From the NCBI GenBank assembly GCA_963082975.1, contig OY720347.1, positions 9,406,225-9,470,224 on the forward strand: DNA of 64,000 nt, in the 5' to 3' direction. The notes beneath the pieces are model-generated. The model had not been told where the DNA came from. It saw nothing but the letters and a program-made list of their open reading frames with translations, and did not search any database. A program made the position numbers and the translations under genes. Shown here piece by piece: positions 1 through 11,725 of the stretch (its first letter is position 1; the number at the start of each line of letters is the position of its first letter). The stretch is from Labia minor (taxonomy: Eukaryota > Arthropoda > Insecta > Dermaptera > Spongiphoridae).

Positions 1-707
1 GGGCGAATTAGGAAGGCAGTATTACTAAGTTAACGTTTGATGCGAAAAGGTTGAGAAACGCTAGTTTAGAGGAAAAAAAATGAAAACGTTGTAGATAATG
101 AAACTCTTCCAAAAGAGCTACATTTCTCAAAAGTTGATAGAAAACTACGAATTTTGAATAATGCCCGTGTATCAAATTTCATTATTCTAGCTCAAACCGT
201 TTTTGCGTAATCTTGTCTACATACACACATACATACACACATACACACATTTTTCTTAACCTTAGTGAAAATGACTCAGGGACCTTCAAAACGTATAAAA
301 CCATCCAAATCTCGACATCGAAAATTTTCGTGATCACAATACTATCTCTGGCGAGAAAAATAGTTGAATAATAATATTGAACCATATTAAATAATAAAAA
401 CTTAAGAAAATATAAATTATCATATTTTGAAATTTGTTTTTTTTAATTATAATAAATTTTAATCTTAAATAAATCAATTAAAAACTAAATATTTAAAAAG
501 ATAATTTAGAAATTCAAATACTATGATAATAAATTCAATAGTTAGTATTTTAAAAGACATTATTAATTAATTATACACACACTTACACACATTCATACAG
601 ACATTTCTCTTAACCTTAGTGAAAATGACTCAGAAACCTTCAAAACGTATAAAAATATGAAAATCTGGACATCAAAAATTTTCATGATCGCATTACTTAG
701 TGTAGAT
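1..707 (-). mobile_element. HINE-A fragments, truncated, two partial copies
   Basis: Positions about 64-361 match the 5' half of the HINE-A family read on the minus strand: the GTTGTAGATAATG block, the TTGATAGAAAACTACGAA block, a CA-rich microsatellite at 219-250 and the ACATCGAAAATTTTCGTG block. The outer end reads CTGGCGAGAAAAATAG in place of the usual GGCGAGATAGT. A second shorter piece, from the CA repeat to the end, lies at about 575-700. Positions 362-574 between them recur at 63270-63490, so this is a duplicated composite. No coding capacity. Confidence 0.75.
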
Positions 708-905
708 TAGTTAGTAAAAATCAAAAAATTGCTGAATTTAGAAGTGTTTTGGTTCTTTTCATCTTTTAATCGATGCCAACGACCTTTTGAACATTAATAC
801 GAGTAGTAGTGATTTAATATTATTAATAATAAAGTTGGATAATGAATGTTGAGGAAAAATCAAGGAATAATATATTGTAACCAAATGACGTGGTCGATGT
901 TTCAT

Positions 906-1600
906 TTCATTCTCAATGGATTTTGATTTCCCTGAATGGAGTCGAAGAAGTTTCGAGAAATGGTTAAATGAAATGGAAAGTCAGACGCGTCTGCCTTGCC
1001 GATTCGATTGGAAGAGGAAAGATGGGTGGGGGGGGGGGGGGAAGAGGGTGGAATGGACTTTTTACGAACTCAACGATGATCAAAATTTAAATTATCTTAC
1101 GAATGTAATTTCTACGAACAATCGTGTCCACATTGAAAAGAAAATAAATAAATATAAAAAAACAAAAATTGATTTTGGAGAAACCCGGATTGGATTAGTT
1201 CATTTGAAAAGCAGATTAACGTTTGTGATGTTGTGTCGTCGTCGTATCGCGGATTCCATTTCTCAGAAAGCACAATTGGCGACTCCGTGGGATTCCTTTG
1301 ATAAGGTCTTTGGCTCTCAGTCCGGTACTTCCAAGGCGAACCAGTTATCGGGGTGGTGGGGTGGTGGGGGGAGGAGAGGACCCTCTCACCTCCTCTCACC
1401 TTCCCCGACCCAGAATGGCGCCTTTGCGAACAAGGTTGCCTCCCCAACAGGACAACACCAAAAAATCAGTCAACGGCACTCGTTCGATTGCAAACCCGCA
1501 TTCACTTTTTATTCCCTTTTCTCTTTTTATATGCCACGCAAGGCTCATTCAAGAAAATTCCAATCATTAGAAAAACACCGTTTCCATCCATCAATTAATA
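906..1600. other. GC-richer island of unknown role
   Basis: This stretch has clearly higher GC than its surroundings and little simple repeat apart from a G run at 1027-1041 and G-rich tracts at 1350-1376. Overlapping open frames exist on both strands (916-1608 plus, 1112-1447 minus). None shows a domain I recognise, and the residues encoded by the G-rich tracts look like chance. It could be a promoter, a non-coding exon or an unrecognised coding exon. I see no convincing splice-bounded frame. Confidence 0.35.
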
Positions 1601-1611
1601 TAAAATAAAAA

Positions 1612-1705
1612 TAAATGCTTCCATTCTCCTATTCGAAATGATTTAGCCATTTATAATATCATAAATGAAGATAATATTAAGAAAAAATTAAATTAAAAAA
1701 AAAAA
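1612..1705. repeat. Repeat block shared with 16150-16240
   Basis: The block with the words TTCCATTCTCCTATTCGAAA and ATTTAGCCATTTATAATATC is found again in reverse complement at about 16150-16240. In both places it directly abuts the 3' (AGCT) end of a HINE-A element, so insertion and flank were copied together or both belong to a larger element. Confidence 0.7.
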
Positions 1706-2167
1706 GCTGGAGTGTCTCCACTCGACTATCTCGCAAATTTGAATTGGATTAAATAACATATTATATTTAAATTAAATTTAATTAATTATAAATTATAAAT
1801 TAAAATTAATAGATAATAATTATTAAACCAGCGCATTTTTGGCTCTTTGTTTATGGCACCACGTCACTTGCTGGCGCGTGAGATTTGCAGTCTTGTTAAA
1901 AAATTAATTCCGGTACTTTCAGCGATTCATTCAAGCTGAAATTCTATATATAGCAGTTTTATACAATTTTTATAATCATGTGAAAAACTATCAAACCTAT
2001 ATCTTTATTTTTACGGTCAGTCAAAACGTTGTAGATAATGACCGGTTGAGCTACGTTTCTCAAAAGTTGATAGAAAACTACGAATTTTGAATAATTCGTG
2101 TATACCAAATTTCATGATTCTAGCTCAAACCGTTTATGCGTAATCTTGTCTACATGCATACACACAT

Positions 2168-2198
<31 letters not shown>

Positions 2199-2211
2199 CA
2201 TCGAGATAGTA
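1706..2211 (-). mobile_element. HINE-A copy with deleted 5' subterminal part
   Basis: It starts with the family's 3' end (AGCTGGAGTGTCTCCACTCG, containing the CACTC/GAGTG hairpin) followed by CTATCTCGC. The conserved body follows up to the CA/TA microsatellite at 2160-2199, and it ends with CGAGATAGT at about 2203-2211. The stretch between the microsatellite and the 5' tip is missing, so this is an internal-deletion derivative of the roughly 620-bp element. Confidence 0.8.
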
Positions 2212-2360
2212 AAAAACGAACAAACGAAAATAGATTTTATTCAATCGTTTTGAAAACATTATCAAAATTCTCTTATTGAACATAATAAAACAAATATATG
2301 AAATATTCAAATTTATATTCAAATATTCTCAACTTGGTCAATTTAATTAACATTGTATAA

Positions 2361-2556
2361 TAGTGATAAATCATACTGATTGATTGTGTGAGAAGGATTG
2401 TGATGTGTTGTGTGGTTTTTTATGGGACTGTAAATGCTCTAAGCATAAAAAGAGATGTATTTTGTAAACATTGTATTTTTTTGATTGATATGTAATGCCC
2501 AATGTGTGTGTGTGTGGCTGAATACATTTGAGAATAAATAAATAAATAAATAAAAC
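2361..2556 (+). mobile_element. Probable LINE 3' tail
   Basis: Moderately complex sequence (GTTGTGTGGTTTTTTATGGG, TGTAATGCCCAATGTGTG) ends in a tandem AAAT tail at 2535-2554, the usual look of the 3' untranslated end of a 5'-truncated non-LTR retrotransposon. There is no reverse-transcriptase coding sequence left, so the family cannot be named. Confidence 0.45.
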
Positions 2557-2669
2557 AAATATCACAGAAGATGGATGAGTTTCATTTTATTTTATTAATT
2601 TTTCATCACATTAAATCATTAGATAAATTATTTATTATTATTATTAGTATTTGTATTGATGTACTATAT

Positions 2670-3030
2670 TTATATAGTACCTGGAACATCGAGCTCGACC
2701 TTTTAACAAATTTATACAATTTATTATTATAAACTTTGAAAATTTTACAATTTTCTTATTAGTTATTACAGTTGTTTTATAAAAATGATTCATCAAAAAT
2801 TTGTTTCCCAAAATGGTACAAATTAATTAAAATAACTTGATTTTCATTTCAAAATGAAAAATATATTCAAATTTACTTGATAAAATATTTCATCCTATAA
2901 TATATATATATATTTGAATATCTTATAATTGATGGCTTCAGTTTTATAATTTTCAAAGTAGCAGTAGCTTATAGTCTGTTTAGACCAAGGATTACAACTG
3001 ATAATAATATAAATTCTGAAATTATATTAA
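2670..3030 (+). repeat. Family D-linked dispersed repeat
   Basis: Begins with a GTACCTGGAACATCGAGCTC end. The body is homologous, in reverse complement, to about 33968-34650: ATCAAAAATTTGTTTCC, TTTCAAAATGAAAAATAT and CAAAGTAGCAGTAGC-like words occur in the same order. The downstream copy has taken a hAT MITE insertion that this copy lacks. No coding content. Confidence 0.6.
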
Positions 3031-3619
3031 CACCTGTACTTGTTTATATTTTAATTCTTTTATTTTAATTATATCCAATTTCTTAAAATCATTCAACGCG
3101 TAAAAATTCCAAATATTATTTAATTTTCTCAGGTAATCTTAAATTTAAAAAATTGATAATAAGTCAATTTTTTTTATAATGAAGTAAATTAACAAAAAAA
3201 AATATATACTTTTAAGCAATTGTAGTTATCAGTCTTATAACAGCATAAAATAACGTTCCATGAAGAAAAACAAATTCAAAGTAAAATCAGGAATTAGTGA
3301 AAAAATAAGAACATTGAATTAATTAATTAATTGTTTTATTTAACTTTTTTTTTTTTTTTTAAGTATATAATTATATTATAATTATTATAATTAAAAGATT
3401 ATAATTATAATTATATATATTAAGATTATAATTATTATTATTATAATTAAAAGAAAGGTTATATTTTTTTCTTTTTATTTATAATAATCAAATATAATTT
3501 AATCTAATAAACATTGTAATTAATATAATATAATTTATTTAATATTATTAGATCAAATTTATTCAACAATTTCTTTGATATTCCTTCCTTTATAATTGTT
3601 TATATGTATTATATGTTGC
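3031..3619. other. AT-rich low-complexity spacer
   Basis: Contains a T run (3346-3360) and long TAATTATAAT-type strings (3365-3450). I see no gene, RNA or intact element. Confidence 0.6.
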
Positions 3620-4015
3620 TAACTTCATGAATATTTTTTTTAGGCTGGGGAATGATAAATATATTTCGTAATTTTATTCTAAAAAATATTATTTAAATAA
3701 ATATTTTAAATTTTATTTCGAAATTAAATAAAAAATTTTAAAATATTTTAAATATAAAAAATATTAATACCATATCAATTAAAAGGCAAATTTCAATATG
3801 GTCGACGTTTTTTGTGATGTCATTTAAATTTACTATTTTAAATTCAGAAAATAATAATAAAGTTGATTTGCTAGTATAATAAGATAAGATATATTCAATT
3901 TAGAGAATAAAATTTCTTTGAGAACTTTATAAAAATCCAATTTCTTTTCTAATAGCAATACTCCTATTAGAAAATAAAATCTGCTATTTAGTTCATAGCT
4001 ATTGATCAAAATAAT
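3620..4015 (-). repeat. Family B repeat copy
   Basis: Read on the minus strand this begins near the word TCTTATCTTATTATACTAGC (about 3873-3892). Further on it holds GATGTCATTTAAATTTAC and a TTTTAAAATATTTTAAATAT stretch. The same block plus its neighbour at 3893-4015 (TCCTATTAG, TTCATAGCTATTGATC) is present in inverted orientation at 5435-5888, inside a HINE-A element. Other copies lie at 33024, 35660-36895 and 48970-49573. Confidence 0.65.
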
Positions 4016-4248
4016 TAATTAAAATAGACAGATGAAAAAGAAAGATGACAAAGAAAAAAATGAATAAATAAATATCTATATATTCATTTATAATAATTCT
4101 CTAAATAATATTTCCTCAATTAAAGTTAAAACAAATTTTATTCAACTTATATTAAATTGTTCAACTTTACAATCTATGCCTATATTATACATATTTTAAA
4201 TTAATATAGGCATATTATCTGTAATTATTTTAGATAATATAAAGATTA

Positions 4249-4555
4249 TTATATATCTGTGATTCTCAACCACTGTGCCGCGAGATTTTCAAAATGTAAG
4301 GCCAAATTTTACAAATGTAAAGTTCAAATTAAGAAAGAGTATTTATTTATTTTATATGTATGTACAAAAAAGGTAAAATGTTTTTTTGCAATCAGGCCCT
4401 TAAACATTTCCGACTTTTTTCAATTTTTTTTCAATACCACCAATTTGTACCTTTCCATTATCACTCCACTTATCATTTTCTTTGTGTGCCGCCAAATTTT
4501 TAAACCGTTAAAAGTGTGCCGCGGTAAAAAAAGGTTGAGAATCACTGTTATATAT
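4249..4555. mobile_element. hAT-type MITE with 8-bp target duplication
   Basis: The element proper is 4257-4547. It starts CTGTGATTCTCAACC and ends GGTTGAGAATCACTG, giving near-perfect terminal inverted repeats of the CAGTGATTCTCAAC type. It is flanked by an identical 8-bp duplication TTATATAT (4249-4256 and 4548-4555), the hAT hallmark. Subterminal GTGCCGC words recur at both ends. It has no transposase and must have been moved in trans. Relatives are at 34064, 34689, 39091 and 49693. Confidence 0.9.
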
Positions 4556-5288
4556 GATTAAATTATTAACTTGATAATTATATTGAAATAATTTCCTCAA
4601 ATTTAAAATATCATATACTTAAATATGTTAACACTGACAACCTAATAATATAAGATATATTCTGTATAAATCTATATTAATATTTATAAGTATATATGTA
4701 TATATTTTAATTTAATAAGAAATATTTATCTTAAATAAAAATATATTTTAATAAACAAATTTTTGTATAGAACGGAGTTATTTAGAAAAAAATAAATGTT
4801 AAGGGATATTGTTTATTATTATTATTATTATTTTTTTTTCATTGAATATAATGCCTAAATTTAATATTTTTTTTATTAAAATTAGGAGAGTGTCAATATT
4901 GATTAAAATTAACTATGTTGCCAAGTAACTTTTCAGCTTTGCTCACTGTCAGGAGGAAGGTCAGAGGCCCCCGAAAGGGTTAGGCTGCAATTCATTTAAA
5001 AAAAAAGGAGGGGATGGCAGATAGTCAGTTACTTTTACTTTTTTAAAAAAAAAAAATCTGGAATGTTTGCTGCTGCAAGGTCTTCCTAGAGCTGTATTGA
5101 TTTAGAAAACATTTTTATTCATATTGTATCCCTCATTGACTTCATTTCAATTTTTATCATCACTGGTCCTTTGCTTTTCAACAGCATCCTCGCCTCCATC
5201 CTTTAGTTTTACAATTTATAATATCAATGATAATCTATCTAATAATAATTATAATAATAATCAACATTATCATCATCATCATTTTTAC
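4556..5288. other. AT-rich spacer
   Basis: Mostly low-complexity AT sequence. A slightly more complex patch at 4915-5000 (CTCACTGTCAGGAGGAAGG) resembles no family I can name. No gene seen. Confidence 0.5.
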
Positions 5289-6374
5289 TATCTCGTCAGA
5301 GATAGTATTGCGATCACGAAAATTTTCGATGACGAGATTTTGATGTTTTTATACGTTTTGAAGGTTCCTGAATCATTTTCACTAATGATGAGAAAAATGT
5401 CTGTGTGTGTGTGTGTGTGTTTTAATTAATTATTTTTATCAATAGCTATGAACTAAATAGTATATTTTATTTTCTAATAGGAGTATTGCTATTAGAATAG
5501 AAATTGAATTTTTATAAAGTTCTCGAAGGAATTTTTTCTCTAAATCGAATCTTATCTTATTATACTAACAAAAATTGTATATTTTTGAGATATTAAACCG
5601 CTATAGGAATTTTTTTGAAATGCACACCATAAATAATATTTATCAAGTAAAATCGATCTCTATTGGTTTCAGTCTCGAGAATAATCAACTTTATTAGTAT
5701 TTTCTAAATTTAAAATAGTAAATTTAAATGACATCACACATTTCGTCGACTATATTCAAATTTGCCTCATGTTTAATTGATATTGTATTAAAAATTTTTT
5801 ATATTTAAAATATTTTAAAATTTTTTATTCAATTTCAAATAAAATTTAAAATATTTATTATAATATTTTAGAATCAAATTACGAAATCTCTGTGTGTGTG
5901 TGTGTATGTAGATAAGATTATGCAAACGCAGTTTGAGCTAGAATCATGAAATTTGGTATACGGGCATTATTCAAAATTCGTTGTTTTCTCTCAACCTTTG
6001 AAAAATGTAGCTCAACATCATTATCCACAACGTTTTGATTTTTTTTCCTCTAAATTGACCGTAAAAATAAATATATATGTTTGATAGTTTGTTCACATGA
6101 TTAAAAATTGTATAAAACTGCTATATATAGAATTTCAGCTTGATTGAATCGCTGAAAGTACCGGAATTAATTTTTTAACACGTTCTCTGGCAATCACGCA
6201 CCAGCATGTGACGTGGTGCCATCAACAATGAGCCGAAGACGCGGTGGTTTAATAAATATTATTTATTAATTTTAATATATAATTTATAATTAAATAAATT
6301 TAATTTAAATATAATATATTATGTTATTTAATCCAATTCAAATTGCGAGATAGTCGAGTGGAGACACTCCAGCT
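5289..6374 (+). mobile_element. HINE-A copy split by a family B repeat
   Basis: The 5' end ACTATCTCGTCAGAGATAGT at 5289 and the 3' end (GAGATAGTCGAGTGGAGACA, then CTCCAGCT) at about 6345-6374 bracket the full HINE-A body. The GT microsatellite is interrupted: TG repeats at 5399-5419 and again at 5889-5904 enclose about 460 bp of family B sequence (5430-5888). That insert is an inverted near-copy of 3620-4015. The HINE-A is therefore older than the B insertion. Confidence 0.85.
5430..5888 (+). repeat. Family B repeat nested in HINE-A
   Basis: Inverted copy of 3620-4015, containing ATCTTATCTTATTATACTAA near 5548, a GACATCACA word near 5729 and the AGAATCAAATTACGAAAT end at 5869-5887. That last word also recurs three times inside the hAT transposon at 54540-54620. 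Confidence 0.7.
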
Positions 6375-7006
6375 TATTTTTTTTGTTGATATCTTGTTTG
6401 AGTGTTAAGGAAACGATAAATTACTGATAACTAAATTTGTTGGTAGTTTCTTCGTAATTTTAGTTGAATGCCCGACAAATTAATGAAATAATATACTACT
6501 GAAAAAGATAAATGCTTCACAATTGGTAAATGATAACATTCCATTGTGAAATGTTCTTATTCTTTAGCGAGAAAATAATAAATAGAAGGGGAAGGTCAAA
6601 GCCACGTTGAAAAAAATAAAAAATAGGTCTATGTCCTTTTTGATTACGTCCACTTGTGCTAGATAAATAAATTGTTTAGCGTAGAAAATAATTTTTTTTA
6701 TTACACGAAATAAATATATAAATAACTTTATAATTAATGGTTATGATTGGGTAATAGATTCAAGGTTGTTTTAGAAATTTGAATGTTTTTCTTTTTTTTT
6801 TAAGAATTTAATGAAATTATTAATTTTAATCTTTATTTTAAGAGTAAAAAAAACAAGATTCTATGTCGATATATGGAATTAGAAAAAGGATGGTTGTTTT
6901 TTCTCAATAAATAAATAAATAAATAATTAAAAAAAAAGATTTAGGTTTTGAATATTACTTATACTTCTACTATTACTAATACCTCTACAACTACTACTAG
7001 TACTAT

Positions 7007-7051
<45 letters not shown>

Positions 7052-7150
7052 CTAACTACTACGACTACTACTATTAAAAATAATAATAAGGTTTACTCGC
7101 TGAAAATATCGAATTTATGTTATTAAAATGAAGTGAAATTTTAATCTTTT
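6375..7150. repeat. AT-rich spacer with TAC/CTA trinucleotide array
   Basis: A trinucleotide array of CTA/TAC units runs from about 6957 to 7073 with minor interruptions. The rest is AT-rich sequence with no recognised feature. Confidence 0.7.
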
Positions 7151-7164
7151 ATCAATTTTCATAA

Positions 7165-7612
7165 AGGCGCCACAGGGTGTGATGGCTCATCAGTGTCGCT
7201 GACTCACATTCTCGTGCTCCCGGGCATGGCAAGGGAATTTCTCTAGGTGGGGTCTATGGGACGGAGTCAACCCAGCCTCCGGGATCAACATTGGTCATCA
7301 TAAAGGTATTTTATAAATTTTATTAAGTTACACAAGGCGCCACACGGTGGGTGAGAGCTTAGCTGGCTCACATTCTCGTGGTCCCGGGCAAGTCTCGGAC
7401 ATGGCAAGGAAATTTCTCTAGTTGGAGTTTATGGGACGCATTCAACCCAGCCTGCGGGATCAAAATTGTGAAGCTACTTGATAAAAAGTAGCGGGTCCGA
7501 TGAAGAAAATCAAGGTAAAGGTTGATAGGACCCATTCTACTGATCATAGGACACATCATTTATATAACCGACTTGATTGACGTTGTCTTTGCGTAGGACG
7601 CACAAAAGTCTA
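7165..7612 (+). mobile_element. SINE-like retroposon, tandem partial copies
   Basis: Two related units start AAGGCGCCACAGGGTG (7166) and AAGGCGCCACACGGTG (7334) and share CTCACATTCTCGTG, CCCGGGCA, GGCAAGG and CAACCCAGCCT words. The second is longer, ending in CGTAGGACGCACAAAAGTCT near 7605. A third diverged copy at 20312-20440 shares both ends. The compact size, GC-rich head and dispersed copies suggest a SINE. I cannot place clear A and B boxes, so the polymerase III origin is unproven. Confidence 0.55.
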
Positions 7613-8022
7613 AGGTTTTTTTTATCAATTTTCATTGATTCGTTATGAAAAATCAATAATTTTATTTATAAAATTTTTCTTTTCCATGTGTACCAATATA
7701 GAAATATACATATGCATATAGAATCCATCAGAAGATACATTACACTTGAAAAGGCCAATTCATAACAATTTATATTTAATTTTAATATTTTTTTTATTAA
7801 TAGTAATTGAAAAGTTATTTACTTCAATAAAAGCATAATTTTCTTAATTGTCTAAATATGTAAAATGATTTTTTATGCCATTTTATTAGTTTTAGTAAAT
7901 CTATTTTATATTATTATTATTATTATTATTATTATTCCACTCATGAGACCATATCATTTAATTGAGAAGAAGAAGAAAACGGTTTATTTGATATTCACTT
8001 TATTATACTCTTTATATAAATT
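7613..8022. other. AT-rich spacer
   Basis: Low-complexity AT sequence with a short TTA repeat (7909-7935). The open frame at 7865-8059 is a by-product of this repeat and runs into the next HINE-A. No gene seen. Confidence 0.5.
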
Positions 8023-8644
8023 AGCTGGAGTGTCTCCACTCGACTATCTCGCAATTTGAATTGGATTAAATAACATAATATATTATATTTAAATTAAATT
8101 TAATTAATTATAAATTATAAATAATAAATAATAAATATTAAACCAGCGCATGTTTGGCTTTTTGTTGATGGCACCACGTCACGTGTTGGTGCGTGAGATT
8201 TGCAGTGTTAAAAAATTAATTCTGGTAATTTCAGCGAATCAATCAAGCTGAAATTCTATATATAGCAGTTTTATACAATTATTAATCATGTGAAAAATTA
8301 TTAAACATATATCTTTATTTTTACGGTCACTTTAGAGGAAAAAAAATCAAAACGTTGTAGGTAATGACCCTCTTCCGGTTGAGCTACATTTCTCAAAAGT
8401 TGATAGAAAACTATGAATTTTGAATAATGTCCATGTACCAAATTTCATCATTCTAGCTCAAACCGTTTTTTGCCGTAATCTTGCCTACATACATACATAC
8501 ATACACACACATACACACACACACACACATACATTTTTCTCAACCTTAGTGAAAATGATTCAGGAACCTTCAAAACGTATAAAAACATCAAAATCTCAAC
8601 ATCGAAAATTTTCGTGATCGCAATACTATCTCTGGCGAGATAGT
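8023..8644 (-). mobile_element. HINE-A, complete copy (about 622 bp)
   Basis: One of the most complete copies. On the minus strand it starts ACTATCTCGCCAGAGATAGT (an 8-bp self-complementary tip). It then has the TTTTCGATGTTGAGATTTTG block, a GT microsatellite (8485-8530 on plus), the TTTGAGCTAGAATGATGAAA block and an AT-rich part. It closes with the inverted tip GCGAGATAGT, the hairpin GAGTG-GAGA-CACTC and CCAGCT. It encodes nothing. The layout matches non-autonomous Helentron (HINE/DINE-1-like) elements. Confidence 0.85.
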
Positions 8645-9353
8645 AAAAAATATTAAAAATGTAAATAAATATATATGTATAACAATATTTGTAGGTCCAA
8701 TAATAATAAAAAGTTGATTAATTTTCCAATAGAATTTAATTTTTTTTAGTAATTAAACATATTTTATCTTATCGAGAATTTAAGAATTTTATTTTTCTGC
8801 AATTTTAACATATTTCCATAAATCAAAATTCATGATTAATTTCATATAATAATAATAATAATTGAACATTTCATGGCAGACTACCCTGAAATGGTGTCAA
8901 TACCATATCTAGGAAGGCACAACCTACTAATCAATTATTATTATTATTATAAGCAAATATATAAATACTATTGATAAATAAAATAAAATAAGATTAATTA
9001 AATAAAAGTTATATTAATAAAATAAATTCATTATTAATTTTAAATATTACTAGTTAATTCATTAATAATATAATAAATAAAAAAAATTAGAAAACTACTC
9101 AAATTTGACTCTCTATTTAAAGATTAATTAAAATTAACAAATAGGACTTTAAACAAATATTTGAAATAAATAAATATTATAAAAAAAAAAAAAAATATAT
9201 AAAAAATTTTAAGATAAATGTAATATGACAAGAAAACTTCATAATTTCATGAATATTTTTAATTAAAAACTTATAAATTTATATACTCTTAAGAATCTTT
9301 TGTTTTTTTATTTTAAAATAAATTACCAATTTCTTATTTCTAACCCCCCCCCC

Positions 9354-9388
<35 letters not shown>

Positions 9389-9492
9389 GATAATTAAAAA
9401 AAAAATTTTTGTTTTTGAAAAAAATATATATAATCCGTTTTTTGAAATCCTTGGCTAATCGGGATACTAAGCATTTATAGTATATATTGTTA

Positions 9493-9529
<37 letters not shown>

Positions 9530-10018
9530 TAAATATTATTATAATATGTACACTATTCACATATTCCAATATCAAATAATAACTCTGAATCAACAAATAA
9601 TTTTTCCTGTCAACACAAACTAATCAATGCTTTGAACTGATATCAATCAAAAAATATTTTATAGTTTACTTACTAAACATACTCCTTTACTATACTTTAT
9701 ATTTATACTTAGAATGTAAATAAATAATTTAAAAATTTCATTAATAAATAAATTTAAAAATTAAATTTAATTAAAAATACCAATACTTATTAATAACGAA
9801 GTAATATGAGATAATATTAATTGTCGCTCTTTAATAGATATAAAAATATTATTTAGTAGAAATAATTTAAAAAGTTATATAAAATAATTATTAAACTTTA
9901 AAGATATTTTTAAATATATATATATGAATGGATGATTGATAATTACTTCAATGGAATTTAGTGTGTAGGTATATACTTAAGTATTTGAATGTAATGATTA
10001 AAAGAGTGAATTTAGAAT
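8645..10018. other. AT-rich spacer with microsatellites
   Basis: Contains AT repeats at 9356-9385, an ATA array at 9496-9526, a C run at 9346-9354 and a small patch at 8870-8930. The minus-strand frame at 9279-9596 reads through these repeats and is not a gene. Nothing else recognised. Confidence 0.6.
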
Positions 10019-10242
10019 ATCTTAAGCAGTGGTGTGCCCCCCAAACATTATGCAAAAAATATTTAAAAGTGATTAGTTTTGTAACTGAGAACAGAAAAAA
10101 AACATCTTTAAATTACTTATAAGTATATTCTAAATATGAATAAATAAATAATTTATTTAGACAAAAATTTTTCTAGGGAAGACCCCCTGACCACCCCGTG
10201 CCCCTCCAATTTAATAGATCACGCTATGCCACTGATCTTAAG
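10019..10242. mobile_element. hAT-type MITE with 8-bp target duplication
   Basis: The element is 10027-10234, about 208 bp. The left end is CAGTGGTGTGCCCCCC and the right end, read inwards, is CAGTGGCATAGCGTGATC. The exact 8-bp duplication ATCTTAAG flanks it (10019-10026 and 10235-10242). It has no coding sequence. Confidence 0.88.
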
Positions 10243-10289
10243 TATAATACTAACAATATATAGTATTGTAGTGATTGTTTCTTTTAGTT

Positions 10290-10550
10290 ATTTCTTAGGA
10301 GGCAGCTTGCCCGAGAGTGTAGCATAGCAATTTTCTACACAAGAAGTCGGCGTTCCAAGTAAGAATAATTTTTTTCTAATAAATTCAATTAAACATCAGC
10401 TGCCTCCGGCTTCAGGAACTATCAGTTCCTGGTTTTATACATGCGGAAGGCAACGGGAAACCACCGCATTAACATTCCCAAGAAAAATCATCATGGCTAT
10501 CCTAGTCATGATGATAGCCAAACTTTGATATGGAAACAGCAGAAGAAGTT
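10290..10550 (+). mobile_element. Retroposon (SINE or LINE tail) with AACGGGAAACCACCGC core
   Basis: GC-richer sequence with the compact core GCGGAAGGCAACGGGAAACC and the downstream words AACATTCCCAAGAAAAATCA and ATCCTAGTCATGATG. The same 3' part is at 43241-43373, where a 10-bp target duplication proves it is a mobile unit. That makes this a retroposon, probably SINE-like. The 5' part (10296-10370, GAGGCAGCTTGCCCGAGAG) is present only here. Confidence 0.6.
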
Positions 10551-11390
10551 ATTTTTTATAAATGTATTTTATTTAATATACCAGAGAGAATGAGAGAGTA
10601 ATTTAGAGACAAGTTTGTTAGTTTCTCATCCCATAATAAATTTTATCTTATATCGATATAATAATTGAAAAATAAGTGATATTTATTTAATTAGAAATTT
10701 AACAATATTTCTCAAATTTTTAATCATCAATTTCAATTTTCTACATTGATTGAATAGATTAATAATATTATTAGTTTATAATTTTATTTAATTTAATTTT
10801 AATTGAAAAAAATGATCAAATGAAAATAAATATGTCTATTATTATATATAAATACAATTGAAATAAAAAAAAATGAAATTAAAAATTATTTAATTGTATA
10901 AATTTATAAATAATAATACTTATTTAATAATAGACATATAAAATATCCATTAAGATAAAAAAATTCTTAAAAAATACAAACCATGTAGGAGGGGTGAATA
11001 ATTATATTTTGATGTTTTAAATAATTGTCAAATAAAGAAAAAATACAAAAATCATTACGACGATTTGAATAAAATTATTAATTTTATATTTAAACATTGT
11101 GTTATTTTGCAAGTATTTGAAACAAAATTTCCCTTAAATTATTTTTATTATCCGAGTTTTCATATTTACTCAAGTGCTGGAAAACTTTGACCTATCTCAG
11201 TCGTTCTTTTTCTTTTTTTAGGGTTATTATTATCATTATTATTATTATTATTATATTTATTATTTTGTTTAACAGAATAATATGCGTTAAATATTTAAAT
11301 CTATATAAAAAATGAATCCAAATGAGAAATGACTGAAACGTGCTGAGTATATGCGTGAATATAGGAGAAGAAAGCTTGAGACAAAAACTG
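10551..11390. other. AT-rich spacer
   Basis: Low-complexity AT sequence, a small TTA/ATT array at 11231-11256, and no recognised element or gene. Confidence 0.5.
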
Positions 11391-11597
11391 TTGATACTTA
11401 GGGTGACCAAACGTCCCGTTTTTAGGTGCTCTGTCCCGGCGTCCCGAAAAATGTCTTCTGGACAAATTAATGACCCGTTTTTTAAACATTTAGGACATTT
11501 CCAAATTTTTTTTTCAAAATTTTTTCAATTTGCTTTTAAAAAAAAGGTAAAATGTCCTGGCTTGGTGTTTTCAAAATATGGTCACCCTACTGATACT
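11391..11597. mobile_element. hAT-type MITE, TAGGGTGACC ends
   Basis: The element is 11399-11589, 191 bp. Its ends TAGGGTGACCAAACGTCCCG and ATATGGTCACCCTA are inverted, and it is flanked by TTGATACT and CTGATACT, an 8-bp duplication with one change. It is non-coding: the open frames at 11301-11606 cross its ends on both strands and are by-products. Confidence 0.82.
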
Positions 11598-11725
11598 AAA
11601 AAATGATCATTGGTGTATGAAAAATATTGTTTTCAAAGAACTATTTAATTAATTGGTGCAAATCACGATAAATTAAGTTTAAACTGAAATTGAAAACACC
11701 GTTTGCAACGGGTTAGCCTAGTTTA
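11598..11725 (+). repeat. Dispersed repeat (family I), second copy near 63770-63925
   Basis: The block with AAATGATCATTGGTGTATGA, AACTGAAATTGAAAACACCG and TTTGCAACGGGTT recurs in reverse complement at the right end of the window (63780-63925). No coding content and no clear termini. Confidence 0.6.

Noticed and set aside
916..1608. 230-residue plus-strand open frame
   Set aside because: Overlapped by three other frames, crosses G-rich low-complexity tracts, and shows no domain or family-like motif; more likely a GC-island by-product than a gene.
9279..9596. 105-residue minus-strand frame
   Set aside because: Reads through AT and ATA microsatellites and a C run; composition explains it.
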